Below the pieces are notes generated by a model. The model saw only the letters and a program-made list of their open reading frames with translations. It did not search any database and was not told where the DNA came from. A stretch of 64,000 nucleotides of DNA from JBHEBG01 sp046557915 (GTDB lineage: Bacteria > Bacteroidota > Bacteroidia > Flavobacteriales > Flavobacteriaceae): assembly GCF_046557915.1 (NCBI RefSeq), contig NZ_JBHEBG010000002.1, positions 496,001-560,000 on the forward strand, read 5' to 3'. Every line of letters starts with the position of its first letter. Position 1 is the first letter of the stretch. Made by a program: the position numbers and the translations under genes. This document shows, piece by piece, positions 8,693-17,675 of the stretch.

Positions 8693-9554
8693 TGCTTCTT
8701 TTTGACGAATGTTTTACGTTGATGCTAGACCCCTCCAAACTAATTGCCTTTGGTTTTGTGGTAATGATTTCGTTTAGCATCTTATGGTAAGCCTCAAAGG
8801 TATTCAAATTTTTATGTCCTCCTCCAATTACAGTGTAAAGTCTGGTGGTCTTAGGTTTTATTTTTGAGAGTTTTACACTTGTTTTATAAGGAATGAGCTT
8901 GTCATCCGTGCCATGAATGATGTGTATGGGACAGTTTACATATTTTAACCATTTATAGGTGGGCATGGGAAATTTTATAAGCAATGATAAAGGCATGAAG
9001 GGTATATACTTTTTTGCCACTTTACTTAAACTGTAATACGGGGCATCCAAAATAAGCATCCTAGGATTATTCATAGATGCAAGTTTGGCAGCAAAACCAG
9101 ATCCAAGAGAACGCCCATAAAGAATTATGTATTTTTCGGCCACACTCTCCCTTAATTTATTATAAACTACCTGCAAATCCCTTTTAATTGCCTTTTGGGT
9201 TCTTCTACCCGTACTCTTGCCAAACCCCCTATAATCTATCATAAGGACATCATAACCATGGCGGGTAAAATCTACGGCAAATTTACCCCATCCTTTTATA
9301 CTCTTGGAATTTCCCTTCAGATAGAATACCACACCCCTGGGGTTCTTCGCCTTAAATCTAAGGCCATTGATTGTGGCGCCATCCCTTGTCTCAATATTAT
9401 ACTCCTCTATTTCCTGATTGTCATAATGGAACTGAAAGTCCTTGGGTAATTTTTCGGGTTTAAACATCAGAAAGTCCTGCAAAAAGTATAGCAGTAAACT
9501 AATTGCAAGGTATACACCAAATACTAAGAGCAAAATATAGAGCCAATATTGCAT
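8679..9554 (-). CDS. Membrane-anchored alpha/beta hydrolase (YfhR/BEM46-like), copy 2
   Basis: Paralogue of the downstream gene, with 291 residues from the ATG at 9554; a TTG 27 bases further upstream would add 9 unlikely residues. An N-terminal transmembrane helix (about 4-28) precedes the hydrolase domain. The nucleophile Ser149 (GRSLGSG), the HGTDDKLIP acid and a GGGHKNL histidine are kept. The oxyanion motif reads YLKGNSKS, where copy 1 and the family have FHGN, so His is replaced by Lys. The C-terminus carries a basic Ser/Lys-rich tail. Translated first in a two-gene unit with copy 1. Confidence 0.88.
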   Translation of the reverse strand: MQYWLYILLLVFGVYLAISLLLYFLQDFLMFKPEKLPKDFQFHYDNQEIEEYNIETRDGATINGLRFKAKNPRGVVFYLKGNSKSIKGWGKFAVDFTRHGYDVLMIDYRGFGKSTGRRTQKAIKRDLQVVYNKLRESVAEKYIILYGRSLGSGFAAKLASMNNPRMLILDAPYYSLSKVAKKYIPFMPLSLLIKFPMPTYKWLKYVNCPIHIIHGTDDKLIPYKTSVKLSKIKPKTTRLYTVIGGGHKNLNTFEAYHKMLNEIITTKPKAISLEGSSINVKHSSKRSNAKA

Positions 9555-9600
9555 TCCGGTACATTTATTTCCAATGTACAAAAAATAATAGTATGCATCG

Positions 9601-10389
9601 TTATCGGAAATCTACACGGTTCAACAGTAAGCCCGATCCGGGTGCTACAAATGTCATTTCAATATTGGAATTTGGCAATAGGGACGCTTCAATATCGGAG
9701 AAACCAAGTATTCCTTGCCCTACTTGGATTAGGGCGCCCATAATCATTCTAATTTGATAGCGCATAAACCCCGTGCCTTCCACATGAAGGGCGTAGCTGG
9801 TTTCCGGAAAAAAATTGGCCTTTAGCAAATCGTTCTTCAAAATTTCACAACGATTTATAGTTCTTACATTGTTTACCTGCGCTCGTACTCTAGAGGTATA
9901 TGCCTTAAAATCATGGGTACCAACAAACAAATTAGTTGCTTCCATCATGGCTTCCAAATCTAGAACATCTATAATATTGGCCAAGAAAGGTGCGCAGAAC
10001 GGATGGTTCTTTTCCCCAAACGAAAAAAGATATATGTACTCTTTTAATTTGCTATGCTGTATTACATTAAAATCCTCATTTACGGTCTTAATTGCGGTAA
10101 CCCTAATATCTGGTGGTAAATTTCTGTTGAACAAGGCAAGAAAATCAGTTGGATCGGAAATTTGGTGCCCTTCCAAAAACAGCTCAAATGCCGTATCCAA
10201 GGCAGATACCTTTGCATCTGTTCTACCCGAGCCTAAAATTTTATAAACAGATTCATCGGGCAATATAAAGCCCAACGTTTTAGAAAGCATGCCCTCTATT
10301 GTTTTTAGGCCAGGTTGCTTTTGCCATCCGCTATATCTGAAACCCAAAAACTGAACCCTGATTAAATAGTAATAACGCTGTACTTGCAC
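9601..10389 (-). CDS. truA: tRNA pseudouridine synthase A family protein (TruA-like)
   Basis: TruA family, which isomerises uridines in the tRNA anticodon stem-loop (positions 38-40 in E. coli). The 262-residue protein has the family start (YLIRVQFLGFRYSGWQKQ) and the catalytic aspartate Asp58 in SGRTDAKVSA. The usual motif is GRTDAGVHA, so Gly and His after the aspartate are replaced by Lys and Ser. HDFKAYTSR and GFMRYQIRMIMGAL are also typical. The variant motif suggests a divergent subfamily, and a canonical TruA may exist elsewhere in the genome (inference). Followed by the paired hydrolase genes on the same strand. Confidence 0.82.
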   Translation of the reverse strand: MQVQRYYYLIRVQFLGFRYSGWQKQPGLKTIEGMLSKTLGFILPDESVYKILGSGRTDAKVSALDTAFELFLEGHQISDPTDFLALFNRNLPPDIRVTAIKTVNEDFNVIQHSKLKEYIYLFSFGEKNHPFCAPFLANIIDVLDLEAMMEATNLFVGTHDFKAYTSRVRAQVNNVRTINRCEILKNDLLKANFFPETSYALHVEGTGFMRYQIRMIMGALIQVGQGILGFSDIEASLLPNSNIEMTFVAPGSGLLLNRVDFR

Positions 10390-10591
10390 AAAAGTGTTTT
10401 ATTTGGTAAAAGTAATGGAGGATTCCCGCTCCACAAAATAATAACCTGTCCACTAATCCAAAACTACAATTGACAACCCAGAAATAACAATCAGTTCCAT
10501 GAATACCACGGTTCATATAAAAAACTTCTATTTCCGTAACAACTAAACTTAAATTGCGTCTAGTCTTATATCAATCAAAAAACCATATACC

Positions 10592-11815
10592 ATGTCAGCT
10601 ACCGTCCAAGAGTCTCTAAAAAACCCAAGAATCGAAATTGTAGATGCCCTAAGAGGTTTTGCCCTGGCAGGAATCGTAATTGTTCATATGGTAGAGAATT
10701 ATCTGGGAGCTCCCGCTCCGGAAAACGCTATGCAAGCCACGCAGATGGGGCTAGGTGACACTATTGTAGAGGCCTTTATCACCATATTTCTGAGGGGTAA
10801 GTTCTTTGCTCTTTTCTCCTTTCTATTTGGACTTAGTTTTTTTATACAGATGGATAAGGCCCATATGCAAGGAAGGGATTTTAAAGGGCGATTCCTATGG
10901 CGATTGATAATTCTCTTGGTAATTGGATACCTGCATCACTTATTTTATAGGGGGGATATCCTCACCATCTATGCCATATTGGGAATTTTTCTAATACCGT
11001 TCTATACCATAAACAACAAGGTTATTTTAGGTTTTGTTGTACTGCTCTTTTTTGGAATGGGAAGATATCTGGGTTTTTTGATGACCCAAGGCGATAGCTT
11101 TTTCTTTAACGAGCCAGTATTACCACAAAGCGCGGATGTAATCGCTTATTTCGATATCATTAAAAACGGTACCCTAAAAGAGGTAATTGTCTCCAACGCC
11201 ACCCAGGGTCATTTAATGAAGGCCGATTTTCAATTAGGAGTCTTCGGTCGTGGTTATCTCACTTTCGGTTTCTTTCTGTTGGGCTTATTGGTGGGCAGAA
11301 CACATTTTTTTCAAAACTTTATGGACAAGAGAAAACTGGTTCGTAAAATATTGTGGTGGTCATTATTGCTATTCGTTGTTTCCATAGGGTTAACGGCCTT
11401 TATTTTTATACAATTGGGAGAAAACGCACGTTTTGACAATTGGCTTGCAATGTTTGGATTAACGGCATTCGACCTTAATAATATAGCCATGACGTTTGTA
11501 ATAACCTGCCTTTTCGTCTTGGCATACGGCACGGTAAGAGGAGGCGCATTTTTAAGGAAGTTCAACGCCTACGGTAGAATGGCGCTCACCAATTATGTCT
11601 TCCAAAGCCTTATAGGTACTTTCATATTATTTGGTTGGGGCTTAGACTATTTGGGAGAGTTGCGCAGTGTGTATACATTGCTCATAGCTGTAGTACTTAT
11701 TCTTGTGCAAATGGGCTTAAGTAATTGGTGGTTGCGCAAATTTTACTACGGTCCGTTAGAATGGCTATGGAGAAGTCTTACCTATTTTAAGTGGTATCCC
11801 ATAAAAAAAGTGTAA
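10592..11815 (+). CDS. DUF418 domain-containing membrane protein (YeiB-like)
   Basis: A polytopic inner-membrane protein of 407 residues with roughly nine or ten hydrophobic segments. It opens with RIEIVDALRGFALAGIVIVH, the signature of the DUF418/YeiB family, and ends with the DUF418 part (FNAYGRMALTNYVFQSLIG, then ...GPLEWLWRSLTYF). Family members are proposed transporters or acyltransferase-related membrane proteins; no activity is established. It appears monocistronic. Only a weak inverted repeat, without a clear T-tract, follows the stop. Confidence 0.92.
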   Translation: MSATVQESLKNPRIEIVDALRGFALAGIVIVHMVENYLGAPAPENAMQATQMGLGDTIVEAFITIFLRGKFFALFSFLFGLSFFIQMDKAHMQGRDFKGRFLWRLIILLVIGYLHHLFYRGDILTIYAILGIFLIPFYTINNKVILGFVVLLFFGMGRYLGFLMTQGDSFFFNEPVLPQSADVIAYFDIIKNGTLKEVIVSNATQGHLMKADFQLGVFGRGYLTFGFFLLGLLVGRTHFFQNFMDKRKLVRKILWWSLLLFVVSIGLTAFIFIQLGENARFDNWLAMFGLTAFDLNNIAMTFVITCLFVLAYGTVRGGAFLRKFNAYGRMALTNYVFQSLIGTFILFGWGLDYLGELRSVYTLLIAVVLILVQMGLSNWWLRKFYYGPLEWLWRSLTYFKWYPIKKV

Positions 11816-11973
11816 GACCAAGGATGGTACTGGTATTTTTCCCTGGTCTTTCACCACACAAAACAGGCCGTTCCCAACATTGAATTCCGTTCATCGAATT
11901 TTTTGAAATAAACGATATAGGGTAGCGTTCTTAAACACGAACCGGGATTCCCAAAGCCCCGAAACCTACTTTT

Positions 11974-12453
11974 ATGGCATTATTGTTACGCATTTTTACT
12001 TGGAACAGAAATCTATGGTTTTCTGTTTTAAGTTTGGTATTGCTGAGCACACTAAATTTCTATGGACTCTATACCAACAAATTCTACTTTTTTAAGGTCG
12101 ATAATTACATTTTTCCAGTATTATCCATAGTTCACCTTATTTATCTATATGCCCTATGGTTTAAAATAAGGGAGGAAGAACCCGCAGATATGCAAATGAG
12201 AAATTTGGAATACGCGTTGTACGTAATTCTCTTGGTCTATGTTTTTAAAACCGTTGATACCTTCGCTATATTATTAAGTTATGGCGAATTTGATGACCAT
12301 CTAATACCACTTACGTTTTTACCTATTGGCATATTGATGCTCCTAATGCATCTAATGCTCATTATCCTCACCTTTATATCGTTCAAATACCGCTTACAAA
12401 AAGTTGGCAGTTATAAATTTGACAACCTAAATGACAAAATAGATTCTTGGTAG
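11974..12453 (+). CDS. Small integral membrane protein, unknown function
   Basis: A 159-residue protein with four predicted membrane segments (about 16-34, 45-62, 80-100, 112-134) and a short charged C-terminal tail. I recognise no family. The layout of four helices without conserved charged residues in the membrane gives no clue to function. It lies alone between DUF418 and the two-component system. The coding frame is supported by consistent hydrophobic periodicity and an ATG start. Confidence 0.7.
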   Translation: MALLLRIFTWNRNLWFSVLSLVLLSTLNFYGLYTNKFYFFKVDNYIFPVLSIVHLIYLYALWFKIREEEPADMQMRNLEYALYVILLVYVFKTVDTFAILLSYGEFDDHLIPLTFLPIGILMLLMHLMLIILTFISFKYRLQKVGSYKFDNLNDKIDSW

Positions 12454-12458
12454 AAAAA

Positions 12459-12476
12459 ATGCTGTCTGCACAGCAT
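12459..12476. repeat. Perfect hairpin, terminator-like on the minus strand
   Basis: ATGCTGT, loop CTGC, ACAGCAT: a 7-bp perfect stem 6 bases after the stop of the membrane protein gene. On the plus strand no T-run follows it. On the minus strand it is followed directly by TTTTTT, which is the layout of a terminator for leftward transcription, although no minus-strand gene is upstream. Confidence 0.45.
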
Positions 12477-12657
12477 ACTGTACCCTACTACATGATCATT
12501 TCTTGCCCGTTTCCCTGTTTAACAATAATATCTTGATGAAAACTTTGGTAGCAACTTTGTAAGGATGCAATCAATTATCCGCCTATTATAAGGATAAATC
12601 GATTCCTAACGAGTAGATGCCATCAAAATTAATATCAAACTAAATCCATTACCCCTT

Positions 12658-12675
12658 GTGATATCTGTGTGATAT
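12658..12675. promoter_or_regulatory. Pho-box-like direct repeat before the response regulator gene
   Basis: GTGATAT (12658-12664), 4-base spacer CTGT, GTGATAT (12669-12675). A 7-4-7 direct repeat with an 11-base period is the layout bound by dimers of PhoB/OmpR-type regulators. It lies 28 bases before the ATG of such a regulator, so autoregulation is a natural inference. Confidence 0.5.
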
Positions 12676-12703
12676 AATTTAATTTTTTTTGTCTTATAGA
12701 TTT

Positions 12704-13402
12704 ATGAAACACATCCTAATCATAGAAGATGATCCAGAGATAATAAAACTTCTGGAGATACACTTGGCAGACCTTATCTATAAAACTTCCAAAGCCATGG
12801 ATGGTGAAAGGGGTTTGCAATTGGCGTTGGAAAATGATTATGATCTTATACTGTTGGATTTAACCTTACCTATATTGGATGGGGTTGAGGTCTGTAAAAA
12901 GCTAAGGGCAAAAAAGAACACTCCGGTTATTATGCTTACCGCCAAATCAGAGGAAATAGATAGGGTATTAGGATTAGAGATTGGCGCAGACGATTACATT
13001 ACCAAACCGTTTAGCATTAGGGAACTATTGGCAAGGATTAAGGCAGTGCTCAGAAGAACCGATTTACAACAACAAGAGGATCACAATTCCGCTGCGCTTG
13101 CTTTTGAGAATATGCATATAGATATAGAAAAGCGTAAAGTTGTATTAGATCAAAAGAAAATTGAACTTTCCCCAAAAGAGTTTGAGCTATTGGTCTTAAT
13201 GGCCTCCAATCCGGGAAGAAATTATTCTAGAACCGAATTATTGAACATTATTTGGGGTTATAATTTTGAAGGGTACGAGCATACGGTTAATTCCCATATC
13301 AATAGGTTAAGGGCCAAAATAGAGTCGGACATGGCAAACCCAACCTATATTCTTACAAGTTGGGGTGTTGGCTATAAATTTAACGAGGACCTGGTATTAT
13401 GA
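12704..13402 (+). CDS. Response regulator, OmpR/PhoB family
   Basis: DNA-binding response regulator of 232 residues. The receiver domain (1-115) has the acidic pocket Glu8/Asp9/Asp10, phosphoacceptor Asp52 in LLDLTLP, Thr79 and Lys101 in TKPF. A winged-helix DNA-binding domain (about 130-230) follows, with SPKEFELLVLMASNPG, SRTELLNIIWG and a GVGYKF end. I chose the ATG at 12704 over an upstream TTG. The stop overlaps the histidine kinase start (ATGA), so the two form a translationally coupled two-component system. A 7-4-7 direct repeat upstream suggests self-regulation. Confidence 0.93.
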   Translation: MKHILIIEDDPEIIKLLEIHLADLIYKTSKAMDGERGLQLALENDYDLILLDLTLPILDGVEVCKKLRAKKNTPVIMLTAKSEEIDRVLGLEIGADDYITKPFSIRELLARIKAVLRRTDLQQQEDHNSAALAFENMHIDIEKRKVVLDQKKIELSPKEFELLVLMASNPGRNYSRTELLNIIWGYNFEGYEHTVNSHINRLRAKIESDMANPTYILTSWGVGYKFNEDLVL

Positions 13403-14892
13403 AAGAACCCGAAAAGGCATTGACACCCAGGCTGGTTAAAAAAATGTGGTTAACTTTTATCTTCATCATTGTTTTAATGGGTGCCTCGTACATTTTTATC
13501 ACCGGGTATTTTGCCAATATGTACAATCAGGCCACAGCGCAGCGTGTAAATGCGGATATCGCCAACCATCTTATAGAGGAAAAATTTCAGAATACTTCCC
13601 CTTTTTTGGAAGATGGCAGCGTAAACAAAGCGTTGTTCGGTGATCTTATGCACGATATGATGGCGGTTAACCGCAGTATAGAAGTATACTTATTGAATAA
13701 CGCCGGCCAAATTCTGTATTCGGTTGTTTTGGACCATAGCGACAATGCTCCGGCGAAAAGAGTATCCCTCGCTCCCATTAAGCAATTCATTGAAAACAAA
13801 GGAGAGGCCTATGTATTGGGCGATGATCCAAGAAACCCTGGAGAACAGAAAATTTTTTCGGTGGCATCTTTTGAGGCAGATGGGCAGGCCGGTTACGTAT
13901 ATATTATTCTTGCAGGAAAGGAATTTCAACTTATAAGTGAAAATTTACTGGCGCAGTATTTTATTAAATTGGGTATTGGCGCCACATTGCTTACCATGCT
14001 TTTTGCGGCCTTCATAGGTTTTATAAGCATTTGGTTTCTAACAAAGAACCTTAGGCTCATTACAAGGACCATACGCCGCTTCCAAGAAGGAGATTTAGAT
14101 GCAAGAATCGAAAATCCGGAGAAATCCAATATTGAAGTTTTTGCACATTCCTTTAACGATATGGCCGATACCATTGTTGGAAATTTGGATAAAATGAAAT
14201 CTGTAGACCTCTTGCGAAGAGAACTTATCGCCAATGTTTCGCACGACCTAAGAACTCCCTTGGCAATTTTAAAGGGGTATATTGAAACCTTGCAGATCAA
14301 AAAAGACACACTTTCCGAAAGTGAAAAAGAAGAATACCTGCAAATTACCCATGACAATGTGGATAAATTATCCAAGCTTATCCATCAATTGTTCGAATAT
14401 TCGAAACTTGAAGCCGAACAGATAACTCCCATAAAAGAACCTTTTTCAATTACCGAGCTATCGTACGATCTTATCGCAAAATTTCAGGTAATCGCGGATA
14501 AGAAGGAAATTGGCCTGCATCTCAACAATCCGGAGGAGAACAGTATGGTCTTTGCCGATGTAAGCCTGGTAGAACGGGCTTTGCAAAACTTAATCGAAAA
14601 CGCTATAAAATACACGGAACCCCAAGGTAAGGTTACCCTGTCCATAAAGCGGAAGGAAAACAATGTGGAAATAAACATTACCGATACGGGTACCGGTATA
14701 CCTGTATCAGAACAACCCTTTATTTTTGACCGCTATAAACAAGTTGATAAAAACCAAAAGAAGATGGGATCCGGATTAGGGCTCGCTATCGTAAAAAAGA
14801 TAATGGATCTGCACGACACTACCATTACAGTGTTGAGTAGACCTAAAGAAGGAAGTTCTTTTATTTTTAATTTGCCTGCTTATCAGTCTTAG
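13399..14892 (+). CDS. Sensor histidine kinase with HAMP domain
   Basis: Partner kinase of the preceding response regulator, sharing a 4-base overlap. Order: transmembrane helix (about 15-35), periplasmic sensor domain (about 36-185), second transmembrane helix (about 187-214), HAMP (about 215-268), HisKA with phosphoacceptor His282 in NVSHDLRTPLAILKGY, and HATPase_c with N box NLIENAIKYTEP, G1 DTGTGIP and G2 GSGLGLAIV. All catalytic motifs are intact. The periplasmic domain carries no motif that names the signal. A terminator follows at 14919, so the operon ends here. Confidence 0.93.
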   Translation: MKEPEKALTPRLVKKMWLTFIFIIVLMGASYIFITGYFANMYNQATAQRVNADIANHLIEEKFQNTSPFLEDGSVNKALFGDLMHDMMAVNRSIEVYLLNNAGQILYSVVLDHSDNAPAKRVSLAPIKQFIENKGEAYVLGDDPRNPGEQKIFSVASFEADGQAGYVYIILAGKEFQLISENLLAQYFIKLGIGATLLTMLFAAFIGFISIWFLTKNLRLITRTIRRFQEGDLDARIENPEKSNIEVFAHSFNDMADTIVGNLDKMKSVDLLRRELIANVSHDLRTPLAILKGYIETLQIKKDTLSESEKEEYLQITHDNVDKLSKLIHQLFEYSKLEAEQITPIKEPFSITELSYDLIAKFQVIADKKEIGLHLNNPEENSMVFADVSLVERALQNLIENAIKYTEPQGKVTLSIKRKENNVEINITDTGTGIPVSEQPFIFDRYKQVDKNQKKMGSGLGLAIVKKIMDLHDTTITVLSRPKEGSSFIFNLPAYQS

Positions 14893-14918
14893 TGGGAAAA
14901 CAGTTGCTATGTGAATGG

Positions 14919-14950
14919 ATGGTCCCTTTTAAGAAGGGGCCATTTTTTTT
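14919..14950 (+). terminator. Intrinsic terminator after the two-component operon
   Basis: A 10-bp stem ATGGTCCCTT / AAGGGGCCAT (one G-T pair), 5-base loop, then eight T residues. The T-run touches the stop codon of the convergent AAA ATPase gene. Confidence 0.8.
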
Positions 14951-16418
14951 ACAATTCGCTTATATAACTGCCATACATATCTTTAAACTGATACCCTTGT
15001 GTAAATCGATATCGACTCAATTTTTTATGAGAAGCCAGCCCCCACAACAATAGTTCTTTAAGGAAGTAACGATCCTGTTTGGGCACATCCGTTCCATAGG
15101 TGTCGATTAGACGGTTCAATGGCGGAATACTATCCAATTTAGCTCTATAATCGTCTTCTTGGGCATCGTCCAACAGTTCAAAACCTTCGCTATCAAAGAA
15201 CCAGCTCACCAGCTCATCATAGGGCGTGGTAGCGTCTTTGCGTTCTAACTTGTTAATTTTGGGAAAATAGGTAGGAAAAAGTGATTTAATGGCGTCATCT
15301 ATCAAAATACTTGCCACGGCATCCGCTCCTTCCTGTTCACCCTCATAAACCAACTCTATTTTTCCAGTAATTGCAGGAATTACGCCGGTAAAATCACTTA
15401 ACCTAATTGTAGTAGATTCCGTGCCGTTTCTTAGACTGCGCCTTTCAGCGGTACTTAATAAGTTTTCAAAAGCAGTGATACTGGTACGGGCACTTACACC
15501 ACTTTTAATGTCTACATATTCGCTTTTTCTTGCCTCAAAACTGATCTGCTCCAAAAGATCTTTTGCAATGTTGGGCACATGGGCTAGTTTGGTCTGGCGC
15601 TCATCCAATTGCGCCTCTTGCTCTGTAATTCTCCGAGCCGTTTCTATATTTTCCGGATAGTGGGTTAAAATCTGTGATCCTATCCTGTCTTTCAAGGGTG
15701 TAACAATGCTTCCCCTATTGGTATAATCTTCGGGGTTTGCCGTAAACACAAACTGTAAATCCAAAGGCAAACGTAATTTAAAGCCTCTAATTTGAATATC
15801 GCCTTCTTGCAGAATATTAAACAATGAGACCTGTATACGTGCCTGCAGATCTGGTAGTTCATTGATTACAAAAATACAACGGTTTGCCCTAGGTATCATC
15901 CCAAAATGGATAACCCTGTCATCTGCATATGAAAGCTTTAAGTTAGCTGCCTTTATGGGGTCTACATCTCCGATTAGATCGGCCACGGTAACATCTGGCG
16001 TGGCCAATTTTTCATAGAAACGTTCATCACGATGTAACCAACTTATTGGGGTATCGTCACCTTTTTCATTAATGGTTTCCAAGGCAAAGCGAGAGAGAGG
16101 GTTTAAAGGGTCGTCATTAATTTCAGAGCCCGCAATTACAGGAATCCATTCGTCCAACAACGCTATCATTAACCTTGCCAATCGTGTTTTGGCCTGCCCT
16201 CTTAGTCCTAAAAGATTAATATTATGCCTAGATAAAATTGCCCTTTCCAATTCCGGGATCACCGAGTTTTCAAAACCCCATACACCGGGAAAGGTTTCTT
16301 CGTTGTTTTTAATTTTTTCACGTAGATTATTCCTAAGCTCATCTTTAATGCTCCTAGGCTCATAACCTGCTTTTTTTAGCTCGCCTAAATTGACGATTTT
16401 CTTGTGGTTCAATTTCAT
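14949..16418 (-). CDS. AAA+ ATPase, MoxR/magnesium-chelatase ChlI-like
   Basis: A 489-residue AAA+ protein of the ChlI/MoxR group. The ATPase core spans about 50-350. The Walker A equivalent reads GLRGQAKT (71-78), with Ala where GxxxxGKT has Gly. The Walker B equivalent reads CIFVINE (181-187), with Asn for the usual Asp. The sensor region FVFTANPEDYTNRG and the arginine segment LKDRIGSQI are present. It lies 43 bases downstream of a VWA gene, and such ATPase/VWA pairs act as chaperones inserting metals or remodelling complexes; the target here is unknown. It is not evidence for chlorophyll synthesis. Confidence 0.88.
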   Translation of the reverse strand: MKLNHKKIVNLGELKKAGYEPRSIKDELRNNLREKIKNNEETFPGVWGFENSVIPELERAILSRHNINLLGLRGQAKTRLARLMIALLDEWIPVIAGSEINDDPLNPLSRFALETINEKGDDTPISWLHRDERFYEKLATPDVTVADLIGDVDPIKAANLKLSYADDRVIHFGMIPRANRCIFVINELPDLQARIQVSLFNILQEGDIQIRGFKLRLPLDLQFVFTANPEDYTNRGSIVTPLKDRIGSQILTHYPENIETARRITEQEAQLDERQTKLAHVPNIAKDLLEQISFEARKSEYVDIKSGVSARTSITAFENLLSTAERRSLRNGTESTTIRLSDFTGVIPAITGKIELVYEGEQEGADAVASILIDDAIKSLFPTYFPKINKLERKDATTPYDELVSWFFDSEGFELLDDAQEDDYRAKLDSIPPLNRLIDTYGTDVPKQDRYFLKELLLWGLASHKKLSRYRFTQGYQFKDMYGSYISEL

Positions 16419-16461
16419 AGTATTTCCTTCGTATGGGCCTCCGAAATCACGGAAAACTTTG

Positions 16462-17607
16462 TTAGCCCTTTAATCTTTTTCTTCGGTTTTGTTCGTAGTC
16501 CTCAAAAATCATTTCACCAAGTCCTTTCAACCCAGTAAAGAATGCCTTCCCCTTATTGGCTTCGGTAAAATGTCTTACAAACTGCTTTAGGTAGGGGTCT
16601 TGTGCAATCATAAAAGTGGTAATGGGAATATGCAATTTCCTAGCTTGTCTTGCCATATTATAGCATTTTTCAACAATATGATCATCCAAGCCAACGCTGT
16701 TTTTATAATACGAACCGTCTGCCAATCGTAAGCAACTTGGTTTTCCGTCCGTAATCATAAATATCTGTTTGTTGGTATTCCGTTTTCTCCTTAACATGTC
16801 CATGGCCAACTGCAGCCCGGCCACTGTATTTGTATGGTATGGCCCTACCTTTAGATACGGCAGGTCTTTAATGGGTATGGGCCAGGCATCATTGCCAAAA
16901 ACCAAAATATCCAAGGTGTCCTTGGGGTATCTTGTGGTAATCAGCTCGGCAAGGGCCATGGCCACTTTCTTGGCAGGTGTAATCCGGTCTTCACCGTACA
17001 GAATCATACTGTGGCTAATGTCAATCATAAGTATGGTACTCATCTGGGCCTTATGCTGGGTATCCTCCACAACCAAATCGTCCTCACTGAGCGAAAAACT
17101 GTCCAGACCATGATTGATCTGTGCGTTTTTTAAACTCTCAGTAATGGAAATATGCTCTAACCCATCGCCATATCTGTACTCTCTAAATTCTCCGGTATGC
17201 TCGTCTCCCTGACCAGATTTACCCGTTCTATGATTTCCGGCACCGCTTCGTTTTAGTTTTCCAAAAATCTGATCTAAGGCCTTTTGCCGTATAATCCGTT
17301 CCATCTTTGCGGTTATGGACAGGTTCCCTTCGCCATCTTCACCAGTACCTTCTCCCCCGCCTTCTTCAAATTCTTCGCGTAGAAATCCTTTGGCCTTCAG
17401 GTCTTCAATAAAATCGTCAATAGTGTAATCATCGTCGGTAAGCTCATATTCCGAATCCAATTCGCGAAGCCAATCCAAGGCCTCATCCACATCACCGGAA
17501 GTGTGTACGATCAGTTCTTGGAAAATTTCGAAAAGTTTTTCGAAAGGTGTCTTCTCGGGTGCTTCATATTTAACAAAACGAAACCCCTTTCTTAAATTCA
17601 TAGCCAT
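16462..17607 (-). CDS. VWA domain protein (ChlD/CoxE-like partner of the AAA ATPase)
   Basis: A 381-residue cytosolic protein. The N-terminal half is acidic, with a Gly/Glu-rich linker at about 80-96. The C-terminal half is a von Willebrand A domain with a full MIDAS: Asp196-x-Ser198-x-Ser200 (DISHS), the Thr of YHTNTVAGL and ITDGKPSC. The gene is followed by the AAA ATPase gene after 43 bases. VWA plus MoxR/ChlI-like pairs couple ATP hydrolysis to substrate remodelling, so I infer a two-component chaperone of unknown client. Two ATG codons (17607, 17601) could start it. Confidence 0.9.
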   Translation of the reverse strand: MAMNLRKGFRFVKYEAPEKTPFEKLFEIFQELIVHTSGDVDEALDWLRELDSEYELTDDDYTIDDFIEDLKAKGFLREEFEEGGGEGTGEDGEGNLSITAKMERIIRQKALDQIFGKLKRSGAGNHRTGKSGQGDEHTGEFREYRYGDGLEHISITESLKNAQINHGLDSFSLSEDDLVVEDTQHKAQMSTILMIDISHSMILYGEDRITPAKKVAMALAELITTRYPKDTLDILVFGNDAWPIPIKDLPYLKVGPYHTNTVAGLQLAMDMLRRKRNTNKQIFMITDGKPSCLRLADGSYYKNSVGLDDHIVEKCYNMARQARKLHIPITTFMIAQDPYLKQFVRHFTEANKGKAFFTGLKGLGEMIFEDYEQNRRKRLKG

Positions 17608-17675
17608 TATATAAAAATACTACATTTCCCAAAACGACTCGCTTTTTTAATGAAAACTTAACGAAGCAAGAATCG

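Noticed and set aside
11815..11860. Inverted repeat AAGACCA...TGGTCTT after DUF418 as a terminator
   Set aside because: Long loop, a mismatch when extended, and no T-run after the second arm.
14949..17607. ATPase/VWA pair as a magnesium chelatase for chlorophyll
   Set aside because: No chlH-like large subunit or porphyrin gene is nearby, and the MoxR/ChlI group is broad.
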